Under the pieces are notes generated by a model that worked only from the letters and a program-made list of their open reading frames with translations, had not been told where the DNA came from and made no database searches. A DNA stretch of 64,000 nucleotides, taken from an uncultured Clostridia bacterium (GTDB lineage: Bacteria; Bacillota; Clostridia; Christensenellales; Borkfalkiaceae). The position numbers and the translations under genes were made by a program. The stretch lies in NCBI GenBank assembly GCA_947625095.1, contig CANQMX010000001.1:1-64000 (forward strand), read 5' to 3'. Below are positions 37,699 through 47,118 of the stretch, piece after piece (positions within the stretch are counted from its first letter, which is position 1; each line of letters begins with the position of its first letter).

Positions 37699-39417
37699 TC
37701 ATTTCTTGACGCTTTGGAGGAGGGACATGACGTCGGCCTTTGCCCGCTCCATGGCTGCCGTTGCCGAAGCCTCGTCCTTTGCCCGCATCGAATAGTAAAT
37801 TTTCAGTTTCGGTTCTGTGCCAGAAGGCCGTACGCAGATGAAACTTCCGCCCTCGAGTTCGTAGTACACGCAGTTGCACTTGGGGATGTTGAGCGCCGTC
37901 TTGGTGCCGTCCGCCGCCGTGCGGATATCCTTGGAGTAGTCGCGCACCGCCTCCACCTTGAAATCGCCGAACTTTGCCACCTTGACGACTTTGAGCGCAT
38001 CGACGACGGCGTTCATCTCCTTCATGGCGTTCAGCCCCGAATAGGCGATGGATTCGTTCTTATCGAGCACGAAGCCGCACTCCTTATAGATCTCCTGCAA
38101 TCTCCCCCATACCGTCTTGCCGATGTAGGTGTAGTAGCACACCATTTCGGCGCAGAGCATGGAGGCGACGACCGCGTCCTTATCGCGGGCATGGGTGCCG
38201 CGAAGATAGCCGCAGCTCTCCTCGAAGCCGAACACGAAGGTGTGCGAGCCGTCCTGTTCCCACTCCTTGATCTTCTCGCCGATGAACTTGAAACCGACGG
38301 GCGTTTCAAAAAGGGTGACGCCGAATTTTTCGCAGATGGCGCGCGCTAAGCCGGTGGAGACGAAACTCTTGACGACGGCGGCGTTCTTGGGGAGGGCGTT
38401 CTCCTCTTTGAGGCGGGTCAAAATGTAGTCGAGAAGCAATACGCCCACTTGGTTGCCCGAGAGCGCGACGAACTCCCCTTCCCCGTTCTTGACGGCAACG
38501 CCGAGGCGGTCGCTATCGGGGTCGGTGCCGAACACCACGTCCGCCCGGATCTTGTTCGCAAGCGCGATGCCCATGGAGAGCGTCTCCTTGAATTCGGGAT
38601 TTGGAACTTTGACGGTGGAAAATTCCGTATCCTTGGTGGTCTGCTCCTCGACGACGGTCACATTGATACCCAACTTTTTGAGAATGGTCATGACGGGCAC
38701 ATACCCCGAACCGTGCACGGGCGTGTAGACGAGTTTTAAGTCCTTGCCGCACTTTTTGACGGCCTCATCGGACAGGGTGAGTTTGGAAAGCGCCGCGATG
38801 TATGTTTCGTCCACTTCCTGGGGAACGGGCACGATGAGCGGGCTGTTTGCATCCCCCTCCACGCCGAGATAGTCGGTGATCTCATTGATGAATTTGACGA
38901 CGACCGCCGTTGCCTCGGGGGACATCTGCGCGCCGTCCTCGCCGTACACCTTGTAGCCGTTGTATTCCTTGGGGTTGTGCGACGCCGTGATCATGACGCC
39001 CGCGACGGTGTGGAGATACCGCACCGCGTACGAGAGCATGGGCACAGGATGAACGTCATCGAAGAGGTAGGCCTTGATGCCGTTTTTGGCGAGCACCGCC
39101 GCCGTCTTTTGCGCGAACTCGCGGGATTTTCTGCGCGTATCGTAGGAAATGACGACGCCGCGCGCCTGCTCCTCCGCGGGGAGCGTCTTGATATAGCCCG
39201 CAAGCCCCTGCGTAGCGCGCATGACGGTAAAGCAGTTCATCATGTTCATGCCGCAGCCGATGATGCCGCGCATACCCGCCGTGCCGAATTCAAGCTCTCC
39301 GCCGAAGCGGTACTCCTTCTCCTTTTCATCGTCCGCGATGGCGAGGAGCGTTTTCTTGCAGCCCTCTGGCAGGCGGGGATCGTTCAACCACCCTTCATAC
39401 AATTTTTGATAGTCCAT
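37699..39417 (-). CDS. Phospho-sugar mutase (phosphoglucomutase/phosphomannomutase)
   Basis: GTAGMRGIIG, MITASHNPKEYNGYKVY, GTDPDSDRLGVAV, RPSGTEPKLKIY. Confidence 0.94.
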   Translation of the reverse strand: MDYQKLYEGWLNDPRLPEGCKKTLLAIADDEKEKEYRFGGELEFGTAGMRGIIGCGMNMMNCFTVMRATQGLAGYIKTLPAEEQARGVVISYDTRRKSREFAQKTAAVLAKNGIKAYLFDDVHPVPMLSYAVRYLHTVAGVMITASHNPKEYNGYKVYGEDGAQMSPEATAVVVKFINEITDYLGVEGDANSPLIVPVPQEVDETYIAALSKLTLSDEAVKKCGKDLKLVYTPVHGSGYVPVMTILKKLGINVTVVEEQTTKDTEFSTVKVPNPEFKETLSMGIALANKIRADVVFGTDPDSDRLGVAVKNGEGEFVALSGNQVGVLLLDYILTRLKEENALPKNAAVVKSFVSTGLARAICEKFGVTLFETPVGFKFIGEKIKEWEQDGSHTFVFGFEESCGYLRGTHARDKDAVVASMLCAEMVCYYTYIGKTVWGRLQEIYKECGFVLDKNESIAYSGLNAMKEMNAVVDALKVVKVAKFGDFKVEAVRDYSKDIRTAADGTKTALNIPKCNCVYYELEGGSFICVRPSGTEPKLKIYYSMRAKDEASATAAMERAKADVMSLLQSVKK

Positions 39418-39461
39418 ATTTTCTCCTCCCGACGCTCACGCGCCGCAGTTGACAGTTTATT

Positions 39462-40418
39462 TTATTCGCCGAGATCTTCGGGCTTGTCCTCTTTGCCCAC
39501 AATTGTGTTGAGCGAGACGAAATATTTTTTGCCCGCGTTGTGGTAGTAGTGCACGAATTGCAGGCTCAACAGGAAGATGTAACTGAGGGGCACTGTGAGC
39601 AGCAGCCCGCTGCCCACCGTGGCGATGGCGGCGGCGACGTTGACGATGATGATGACATAGATGGCGGAAAGGAAACTTGCATAGCGCGCCGCAAAACTCT
39701 TGCGGTTTTTGAGGCTGTTTTTGAGCGCCGCACCGACCTTCTCCCCGCCCGCGATCATCCCCGGGATCCACGCCGAGATGAGGGTCATTTTGAGGGCTTC
39801 GAGGCAGGCGACCGCCATGAGCGTCATGGAAATTGCGATGAGCACGGTCAAAAAGCCCCACGAAGGCAGGAACGACGGCGCGTAGAAGAACAAGAACCAA
39901 CACGCGGTGAGCATGAGGGCATCGTACAAAAAGCAGAGAGGAACGTAGATGACTTGATAGAGCGAGGCCTTGCCGAGGCGGATGAAGTACGCCTGCGAGA
40001 ACTTGGTGCGGGAGTAGGTCTCCATTCTATCGTTGAGCGTGCCCGCGATGGCAAAGAGCGCGAGACCGTTGATAAATCGCGAGACGAGATAGAGAATGGC
40101 AAGCCCGACGATGCAGCCCGCGATCTCGCCCCCGTGCCCCGCGATGAGGCGGAGAACATCGGCCGTGGCCGCGGCAAAATCGCCCTGAAAGGCGTGGAGC
40201 ACATCGGTGTTGCCGTTGACAATGGCGCTGAAAAAGGAGGAGATCAGCCCCTTCAGATTGGCGACTTCCGCGCTCTCCACTATGACGGAGAGACCGAGGC
40301 GCAGAATGACGAAACTCAGACTGAAAAAGATAACGCCCGTGACGAGACGGTATAGAAGAAGTTTGAATACCGACGAGAAATTATCGAGCGTGATGCTGAC
40401 GGAATGACGAAAACGCAT
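39462..40418 (-). CDS. Polytopic membrane protein
   Basis: Multiple hydrophobic segments. Confidence 0.7.
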   Translation of the reverse strand: MRFRHSVSITLDNFSSVFKLLLYRLVTGVIFFSLSFVILRLGLSVIVESAEVANLKGLISSFFSAIVNGNTDVLHAFQGDFAAATADVLRLIAGHGGEIAGCIVGLAILYLVSRFINGLALFAIAGTLNDRMETYSRTKFSQAYFIRLGKASLYQVIYVPLCFLYDALMLTACWFLFFYAPSFLPSWGFLTVLIAISMTLMAVACLEALKMTLISAWIPGMIAGGEKVGAALKNSLKNRKSFAARYASFLSAIYVIIIVNVAAAIATVGSGLLLTVPLSYIFLLSLQFVHYYHNAGKKYFVSLNTIVGKEDKPEDLGE

Positions 40419-40419
40419 A

Positions 40420-41241
40420 TTACAGCTCCCTGTAACTTTTGAGGATATCTTCGCGATCCAACTTGTCCGTCATGAAATATACCGTTTCCATACGGACGCC
40501 GAAGGCGAGGAAGAGCGCCGCGAAGAAGAGAATGGCGACGAGGTGGAACACATACGCGGGCAAAAATGCCAACCCCCCCACCGCGACAATGAGAACAGCA
40601 AACGAGAGGAGCCACGACAAAATCAACTTGAAGCGGACACCCAAGACCAGCCGATAGGAATAGAGGAAGGCATCGTATGTGCCGAAGCCCGTCACCTGCC
40701 TGCACGGAAGCCAGAGATAGAAGAAGGTGGCAACGTACAGTAGAACGTAGGCTCCCACCGCGACGAACAGGCAAATGAGAACGTAGACGAGCGCGGTGAC
40801 GCGGATCTGCGCCACCACAAAGAGAAGCGCCGCGAGAACGACCGCCCAAATTTCATAGAGAATAACGTAGGCGAGGGTGACGGCGAGCGTGGAGAGCGTG
40901 AGCGTGCCGAGCTGGGCGAATACGCCGCTTATGGTGCGCTTGCCGATACGCATATGCTTTTCCACAAAGGCGAGCATGAGCGTCATGAAGATGGCGCAGG
41001 TGGCGACGGCGAGCACGCTGTAAATGGCGCCCACCCATGTATCGAAGCGCACAAAACTCCACACGCGGAGATATTCAAGAAAGTCCGCCCGCGGCTGACC
41101 CGTGAAAAAGGCGCGGAGAAATTGGGAGATCGCCGAATAGTCGAGCGAGAGCGAAAGAAAGACCGCCGGTACGATGGCGAACGGCAGAACGTACCAGAGA
41201 TTTTTCGCAATGTATTTCCAATGTCCGAAAATGACGCGCAT
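40420..41241 (-). CDS. Polytopic membrane protein, likely related to downstream neighbour
   Basis: Multiple hydrophobic segments; similar size and topology to 39462-40418. Confidence 0.7.
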   Translation of the reverse strand: MRVIFGHWKYIAKNLWYVLPFAIVPAVFLSLSLDYSAISQFLRAFFTGQPRADFLEYLRVWSFVRFDTWVGAIYSVLAVATCAIFMTLMLAFVEKHMRIGKRTISGVFAQLGTLTLSTLAVTLAYVILYEIWAVVLAALLFVVAQIRVTALVYVLICLFVAVGAYVLLYVATFFYLWLPCRQVTGFGTYDAFLYSYRLVLGVRFKLILSWLLSFAVLIVAVGGLAFLPAYVFHLVAILFFAALFLAFGVRMETVYFMTDKLDREDILKSYREL

Positions 41242-41350
41242 GATGCCCCTCTTTCACCCGCTATTATATAACAAATTTGCGCGACTGTAAAGAGATTTTC
41301 CGAAAAAGCGTCCCGCAAGGCGGCATTTTTTATTTGGGGGGGCGAATTAT

Positions 41351-41395
41351 AGGGGAAGATACACTCCGCCCCTGCGGGGCGTCGGTATGAGGAAG
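41351..41395 (+). repeat. GATACACTC...GGTATGAGG family repeat
   Basis: aggggaagatacactc-cgcccctgcggggcg-tcggtatgaggaa; followed by two further ggtatgagg/ggtatgggg boxes up to ~41450. Confidence 0.8.
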
Positions 41396-41532
41396 GCATG
41401 GATAAGCAATTGGTATGAGGAAAACAGGGATAAACAATCGGTATGGGGAGCGCCTCCCCACCACCGCCTACGGCGGAGCCTCCCCTCCTTAGGAGGGTAG
41501 GCCTTGTAAGAATAGATAAAGGAAGATACATA

Positions 41533-41571
41533 CGCCGAGAGCGGCCGCGCATTGCGCGGCCGCTCTCGGCG
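41533..41571. repeat. Perfect palindrome (18-bp arms, att loop) preceded by ggaagataca box
   Basis: cgccgagagcggccgcgc-att-gcgcggccgctctcggcg. Confidence 0.85.
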
Positions 41572-41589
41572 TGATATATCGAAAGACGC

Positions 41590-42696
41590 CTATTGTTTGA
41601 TGTGACCCAAAATTTCCGCGATGGCGGCGGGGACGTCGTCCCCCACGTTCACCTCGATATCGCAGACCTCGTTGTTGCGGTATTCGAAGTCCAAAGACAT
41701 GATGCGGCGGGTCTTATCGTCGATATCGATGTCGCGGCGGATGATGCTCTTGATGGCCTCGGCGCGCTCGCGGCGGGTGAATACCAGCATGGCGCGCTCG
41801 CGATACAGGTTTTTGAGGGTGATCGCCCCGCAGATATCGATGGGAATGACCGCGATGTGCCCGCGCGCCACAATGGAATCGATGTCCTTTTCCGACGCGC
41901 CGAAGTGGTAGCCGCTGTATACCGTCGTCTCGAAGAAGTTGCCCGCCTTCATTTCGGCAATGAACTGCTCCTCGCTGACGAAGCGGTATGCCTCCTCCCC
42001 CTCCGTCTTGCGGCGGGGACGGGTGGTCGTCGTGAGCGGCTTTTCAAAGCCCTCAAGCTCGACAAGGCCGTTTGCAATCTCCGTCTTGGAAGAGCCGGAA
42101 GGCCCGACGAGGCACAGAACGCCGCCATCTTTCAGGCAGGGGAAGTTTTCCGTGAAGGAATTGCGCACCATCTCGCAGAAGTGCAAAAAGTCATCGTAAC
42201 TGTTGACGGAGAGCAGCCCCGAAAGTCCGACGTTCCACGGCTTGCGGAAGAGCACGGGGTACGCCGCGCGCGAACTCGAAATGTTGTGCGCGCCGTCATC
42301 GAGCATGATATCGAGCTGGATGATATCCTTCCGCCTGCCGAGGAGGATATTCTGTTCGGGGATCTCCGGGAAGTCTTGGACGAGCCGCTCGGCGCGGGCG
42401 CTCATGCAGCACGGCGGCACGGCGGTGACAAAGAATACATCCGCGATCTCGGAGAGTTTCTTCACAAACTCCTGCGCGCCCGGCGTGATGGGCTGGGTGC
42501 GGACAAATTCGGGGTCGGAATAGAGCGCGACGCGCTCCTCGCCGTGGCGTTCCGCCCCGCCCCAGCTCGTGATCTCCTCGATGCGGAGGGGTTCTTCATC
42601 GGGATGGCGGCGGTTGATGATATCTACGGCATAGGAATTGCACTCGTAGAGCGTATCATCTACATCAAGCCCGACGCGGATCCTGTATTTTCTCAT
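41590..42696 (-). CDS. Fusion: N-terminal 5'(3')-deoxyribonucleotidase-like HAD domain + C-terminal guanylate kinase-like domain
   Basis: VGLDVDDTLYECNSYAVDIIN...LGRRKDIIQLDIMLDDGAHNI then LVGPSGSSKTEIANGL...TTTTRPRRKTEGEEAYRFVSEEQF. Confidence 0.82.
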   Translation of the reverse strand: MRKYRIRVGLDVDDTLYECNSYAVDIINRRHPDEEPLRIEEITSWGGAERHGEERVALYSDPEFVRTQPITPGAQEFVKKLSEIADVFFVTAVPPCCMSARAERLVQDFPEIPEQNILLGRRKDIIQLDIMLDDGAHNISSSRAAYPVLFRKPWNVGLSGLLSVNSYDDFLHFCEMVRNSFTENFPCLKDGGVLCLVGPSGSSKTEIANGLVELEGFEKPLTTTTRPRRKTEGEEAYRFVSEEQFIAEMKAGNFFETTVYSGYHFGASEKDIDSIVARGHIAVIPIDICGAITLKNLYRERAMLVFTRRERAEAIKSIIRRDIDIDDKTRRIMSLDFEYRNNEVCDIEVNVGDDVPAAIAEILGHIKQ

Positions 42697-42833
42697 AAAT
42701 AACCTCGCAAAAAAATCAGTACACTCATTATACGGTGTCTTTTGCCCTTTGTCAAGTATTAACAAGAAAGAGTTGACATATCTCAAAAAATGTGATAAAA
42801 TAGTTCTTCAAATCCAATGAAGTGAGAGACGAT

Positions 42834-43775
42834 ATGTTCAAACAAGCCTTAAAACTCATCAAGAAGTACGACACCATCATTCTGCACCGCCATGCGCACC
42901 CCGACGGCGACGCCATAGGAAGCCAGCTCGGGCTGTACCACCTCATCAAGGACAACTTCCCGCAAAAGACCGTTTACATGGTGGGCGACGAGGCGGCGCG
43001 CCTCCCCTTTATCGACGTGACGTTCAGCGAACTGCCCGACGAGGCCTTTAAGGGCGCGCTTGCCGTCATTCTGGACTGCGGCGCGGCGCACATGATCTAC
43101 GACGACAGGTACAAACTCGCCGAAAAGACGCTGCGCTTCGACCACCACCTCTTCTGCGAGAAGATCGCCGACCTCGACGTGGTGGACAGCACCTATGAGA
43201 GCGCGAGCGGGCTTGTTGCCATGTTCGCCAAGGCGTGCAAACTGAAACTTTCCGTGGATTCCGCGACCTACCTCTACATGGGCATGGTGACGGACAGCGG
43301 CAGGTTCTCCTTCGACCAAGTGACCTCGCGCACCTTTGAAATTGCCGCCTTCCTCATGCGCCAGCCCATCGACCTTAATACCCTCTACTACAACCTGTAC
43401 GCGAGCGACTTTGAGGAGATCATCAAAAAGGCCGACAATATGCACAAAATCAAATTCACCGAAAATAATGTGGCATACATCTACACGGCGAAGGAGGATC
43501 TGCCCGGCGGCGACAAGGAGGCGCACCTCGCCTCCTCGGGGCTTGTGGGGCTGATGCGCGACATCAAGGGGGTGTTCGTGTGGGCGAATTTCACCGAGTG
43601 CGACGACGGCGTGCACGTGGAGTTGCGCTCCAACCGCTATAACATCAACCCCATCGCCGTAAAATACGGCGGCGGCGGGCACAAGAAGGCGAGCGGCTGC
43701 ACCGTGCCCGACAGGGAGACCGCGATGCGGCTCTTGGACGATCTGAACGCCCTTGCGGCAACGGAGGCGGTATGA
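42834..43775 (+). CDS. DHH/DHHA1 phosphoesterase (NrnA-like)
   Basis: HRHAHPDGDAIGSQLGL, VILDCGA, RFDHHL, GGGGHKKASGC. Confidence 0.92.
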   Translation: MFKQALKLIKKYDTIILHRHAHPDGDAIGSQLGLYHLIKDNFPQKTVYMVGDEAARLPFIDVTFSELPDEAFKGALAVILDCGAAHMIYDDRYKLAEKTLRFDHHLFCEKIADLDVVDSTYESASGLVAMFAKACKLKLSVDSATYLYMGMVTDSGRFSFDQVTSRTFEIAAFLMRQPIDLNTLYYNLYASDFEEIIKKADNMHKIKFTENNVAYIYTAKEDLPGGDKEAHLASSGLVGLMRDIKGVFVWANFTECDDGVHVELRSNRYNINPIAVKYGGGGHKKASGCTVPDRETAMRLLDDLNALAATEAV

Positions 43776-44752
43776 ACGAAGCCATAAAACAGCAAATATT
43801 GGCAAAAATCGAGGCGTATGAGACCATCATCGTCTGCCGCCACATCCGCCCCGACGGCGACGCGGTCGGCTCTACGATGGGATTTACGCGCGTTCTGCGC
43901 GATACTTACCCCGACAAGAAAATTTTGCTCGTCAACGACGACTATGCGGAATATCTCGCGTTCTGCGGCGGCGAGGACGCCGCGAGCGAAAAGGATTACG
44001 ACGGCGCGCTGCTCATCGCCATCGATACGGGCACGCGCAAGCGCATCTCCAACAAAAATTACGCGCTCGCAAAGGAAATTATCAAGATCGACCACCACAT
44101 CGAGGCCGACCCCTACGGCGACGTGAATTGGGTGGAGGATTTCCGCTCCTCCGCGTGCGAGATGATCGCCGACTTCTGCCGCACCTTCCAAGAGCAATTG
44201 AAGATCTCGCGCGAGGCAGCGACGTACATCTACATGGGCATGGTGACGGACAGCGGCCGATTCCGCTTCGAGGGCGTGACGGGCGAGACGCTGCGGCTTG
44301 CCGCCTTCCTCCTCGACTTCGGCGTGGACTACGAGAGCCTGTTCGCCCACCTCTACACCGAAAAACCCGAGACGCTGCAATTCAAAAGTTACGTCTACGG
44401 GCACATTCAAATTACAAAAAACGGCGTCGCCTACCTCTATGCGGACAAGGCGATGCAGGAAAAATTTGCGCTCTCGTTTGAGGACGCTTGCGCCATTGTG
44501 GGCGAGATGGACAGCATCCGCGGCAGCCTCATTTGGGTGGCGTTCATCGACAACGAGGCGGAGGGAAACATCCGCGTGCGGCTGCGCTCCCGCTTTTTGG
44601 GCATCAACGACATTGCGAAGCGCCACCACGGCGGCGGGCATGATATGGCTGCGGGCGCGACGGCCTTCTCCAAAGAGGAGGTGCGCGCCATCATCGACGA
44701 GGCGGATGCGCTCCTCGGCGAATACAAAAAAACGCACGGAGACGCAATATGA
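43772..44752 (+). CDS. DHH/DHHA1 phosphoesterase (NrnA-like), tandem paralogue
   Basis: CRHIRPDGDAVGSTMGF, AIDTGT, KIDHHI, HHGGGHDMAAGA. Confidence 0.92.
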   Translation: MNEAIKQQILAKIEAYETIIVCRHIRPDGDAVGSTMGFTRVLRDTYPDKKILLVNDDYAEYLAFCGGEDAASEKDYDGALLIAIDTGTRKRISNKNYALAKEIIKIDHHIEADPYGDVNWVEDFRSSACEMIADFCRTFQEQLKISREAATYIYMGMVTDSGRFRFEGVTGETLRLAAFLLDFGVDYESLFAHLYTEKPETLQFKSYVYGHIQITKNGVAYLYADKAMQEKFALSFEDACAIVGEMDSIRGSLIWVAFIDNEAEGNIRVRLRSRFLGINDIAKRHHGGGHDMAAGATAFSKEEVRAIIDEADALLGEYKKTHGDAI

Positions 44753-45471
44753 AGATTTTACTGACCAACGACGACGGCATCGGCGCGGAGGGCTTGAAAT
44801 ATTCGGTGGACTTTGCAAGGACGCTGGGCGAGGTGACGGTGTTCGCCCCCAAGGTGCAACAGAGCGCGAAGAGCCACTCCATTGAGATCCACAAGGCCTA
44901 CGAGGTAAAAAAGGTGGACATTTTTGAGGGCGTGGAGGCGTACAGCGTGGACTCCACCCCCGCCGACTGCGTGCGCATTGCCCTGCTCGGCATGAAAAAA
45001 CAGTTTGACTTGGTGATCTCCGGCATCAACAACGGCCCGAACCTCGGCGCGGATATCCACTACTCGGGCACGGTGGGCGCGTGCTTTGAGAGCGCGCTGA
45101 ACGGGGTGAAGGCGCTTGCCGTTTCCGCCGCGTTCAACACCTTTGACTGCGCCGTGAAAAATATCGGGCGGGTGTACGCGGAGATACAGCGGCGGAGAAT
45201 GTTTGACTTTGCCGACATCATCAACGTGAATTTCCCCGAGGCGGGCGACGAAATTTGCGTGACAAAAATGGGCCCCGCCATTTACACCGACACGTTTGAA
45301 TTTTTGCCCGACGGCACGGCGATGCCCAATTTAATTTGCCTCCACCGCGGGACGAGGGACACGGCCATCGATACCGACGCGGTGATGTCGGGGCACATTT
45401 CGGTGACGCCGCTCAAACACGACTTGACCGACTTTGCGGCATACGACGCGATACGAAGAAAAATTGGATAA
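44749..45471 (+). CDS. surE: 5'/3'-nucleotidase SurE
   Basis: MKILLTNDDGIGAEGL, ISGINNGPNLGADIHYSGTVGA. Confidence 0.95.
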   Translation: MKILLTNDDGIGAEGLKYSVDFARTLGEVTVFAPKVQQSAKSHSIEIHKAYEVKKVDIFEGVEAYSVDSTPADCVRIALLGMKKQFDLVISGINNGPNLGADIHYSGTVGACFESALNGVKALAVSAAFNTFDCAVKNIGRVYAEIQRRRMFDFADIINVNFPEAGDEICVTKMGPAIYTDTFEFLPDGTAMPNLICLHRGTRDTAIDTDAVMSGHISVTPLKHDLTDFAAYDAIRRKIG

Positions 45472-45528
45472 GGGAAGATACACTCACCGCCCGCCGCGTA
45501 ACACGCGGCGGGCGGTTCGGTATGAGGA
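45472..45528 (+). repeat. GATACACTC...GGTATGAGG family repeat
   Basis: gggaagatacactc-accgcccgccgcgt-aac-acgcggcgggcggt-tcggtatgagg. Confidence 0.85.
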
Positions 45529-45563
45529 AACCTACCAAAGAAAATACGCCGCGGCGCGGGTTT

Positions 45564-46454
45564 TTAATAGTTTATTTTGAAATAATCGAGGAGGCGCTTG
45601 AATTTGTCCTGCGCGGCGAGGCAGGTATCGCGAAGGTAACCGCGCTCGGTGCGCCACTCCTTCAGGCCGCGGTAATAAAAAAGTTTCAAGTCCTCGTCAA
45701 TGATGAACGGCACAATGTTGTATTTCAGACATTCCTTGAAGAGAATGAGCCGCCCGATCCTGCCGTTGCCATCCTGAAACGGGTGAATACACTCAAAGCG
45801 GTAGTGAAAATCCAACAGATCGTCGAGCGTCGCCGCGGTTTGCGCGTTGTAGGCGCGGAGGAGTTCCCGCATCCTATCCCCCACTTCCTCGGGGTGCGCC
45901 GTGTACATATCCCCGACGGTGTTGGGGAGTTTTTTATAGCCGCCCACCATAAACCACGATTGCCGCGCGTCGGTCGTGCCGTTTTTCAGCGTGCGGTGCA
46001 ACTCCTTGATGAACGCCTCGGTGAGGGGGCGCTTGGCGTTTTCGATGATGAGGTCGACGCACTTGAAATGGTTGGCCGTCTCCACGATATCATCGACCCG
46101 CACCGCGCCGCCATCGAGGCCGACGGTGGCGGTCTCGAAGATGTACCGCGTTTGGTCGTGCGAAAGGCGGCTGCCCTCGATGTGGTTGGAGTTATAAGTG
46201 AGGTCGATTTGGACTTTGTGATAGACGCCGCCCGAAAGTTTGGCGTTCTTTTCGGCGGTGAGAACTTCCAACAACGTGGTCGGCTTATTTGATTTTTTGT
46301 TGGCGCGGTCGGGCTTTTGCGCGTCCTCGGGGATATTCCAAGTTTTGCCCGCAAGATAAGCGCCGTCAATTTTGCCGAGCGCACAGTAATTCCGCACACT
46401 CCGCTCGGATAAATTCCACCTTTTTGCCGTTTCGGCTACGGAAAGATACTTCAT
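45564..46454 (-). CDS. Fic domain protein with N-terminal HTH
   Basis: Fic motif HPFQDGNGRIGR; N-terminus MKYLSVAETAKRWNLSERSVRNYC. Confidence 0.88.
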   Translation of the reverse strand: MKYLSVAETAKRWNLSERSVRNYCALGKIDGAYLAGKTWNIPEDAQKPDRANKKSNKPTTLLEVLTAEKNAKLSGGVYHKVQIDLTYNSNHIEGSRLSHDQTRYIFETATVGLDGGAVRVDDIVETANHFKCVDLIIENAKRPLTEAFIKELHRTLKNGTTDARQSWFMVGGYKKLPNTVGDMYTAHPEEVGDRMRELLRAYNAQTAATLDDLLDFHYRFECIHPFQDGNGRIGRLILFKECLKYNIVPFIIDEDLKLFYYRGLKEWRTERGYLRDTCLAAQDKFKRLLDYFKINY

Positions 46455-46638
46455 TGCCCCCTCCTGCGTACAGTATACCATATTATCGGCAAAAAAGCAA
46501 TGGAAATTGTGCACGATAGTTTTATTTTTTGCCTATAACGGAAAGACGCGGTTTTTGTGCCCCGCCCCCCTGTGTCCCCCACCCTCCCCGCGCGCAGAGC
46601 GCGCGGGGAGGGGGATATTGTTTGGGGGGACTGCGTTT

Positions 46639-46717
46639 AGGGGAAGATACACTACTTCGTCGCTACGCTCCTCGTGCCGCGCTTAGTAGATAATAGTGCG
46701 CGCGTGGCGGTATGAGG
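46639..46717 (+). repeat. GATACACTC...GGTATGAGG family repeat (longer, degenerate core)
   Basis: aggggaagatacacta...cggtatgaggg. Confidence 0.6.
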
Positions 46718-46776
46718 GATAGGAAAGTTGGGGGTGGGTGGGTGGGCGGGACGAAGGGCGAGTGGCCTGCATTGGG

Positions 46777-46818
46777 GGGAAGATACACTCCCTCGCTACG
46801 CTCGGTCGGTATGAGGAT
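46777..46818 (+). repeat. GATACACTC...GGTATGAGG family repeat
   Basis: ggggaagatacactccctcgctacgctcggtcggtatgaggataa. Confidence 0.75.
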
Positions 46819-46858
46819 AAACAAGGTCGGGGTGGGTGGGTGGGACATGAGGGCGGAG

Positions 46859-46898
46859 AGATAGAAAGATAGAAAGATAGAAAGATAGAAAGATAGAA
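46859..46898 (+). repeat. Short tandem repeat, 5 x AGATAGAA
   Basis: Five perfect 8-bp copies directly before a terminator hairpin. Confidence 0.95.
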
Positions 46899-46928
46899 AA
46901 ACAACCTTTCAGAAGAAAGGTTGTTTTT
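46899..46928. terminator. Bidirectional-looking rho-independent terminator
   Basis: aaacaacctttc-agaa-gaaaggttgttttt. Confidence 0.85.
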
Positions 46929-46960
46929 GATTTGGTTTGCGCCTTCTCCCCGCACGAATC

Positions 46961-47012
46961 GGACTTCGTTTTTCGGGATTCTTCGGGGGCTACGCCCCAC
47001 TCAGAATGACGC
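46961..47012 (+). repeat. GGATTCTTC...CAGAATGACGC family repeat
   Basis: ggacttcgtttttcgggattcttcgggggctacgccccactcagaatgacgc. Confidence 0.7.
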
Positions 47013-47118
47013 AGAAGATGCCTCCTCCCCTACCCCTCCCCCGCGGAGCGGGAGAGGGTGAATTGGGGAAGGTTGTTTTTTGTTCACGGCTTAAAGCCGA
47101 TCAGAGTGCGGAAAGCGA

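Noticed and set aside
42834-44752. Tandem DHH genes as an assembly duplication
   Set aside because: The two proteins differ throughout, so they are diverged paralogues rather than a duplicated contig segment.
46859-46898. Possible CRISPR-like short repeats
   Set aside because: Contiguous 8-bp microsatellite without spacers; no cas genes in the window.
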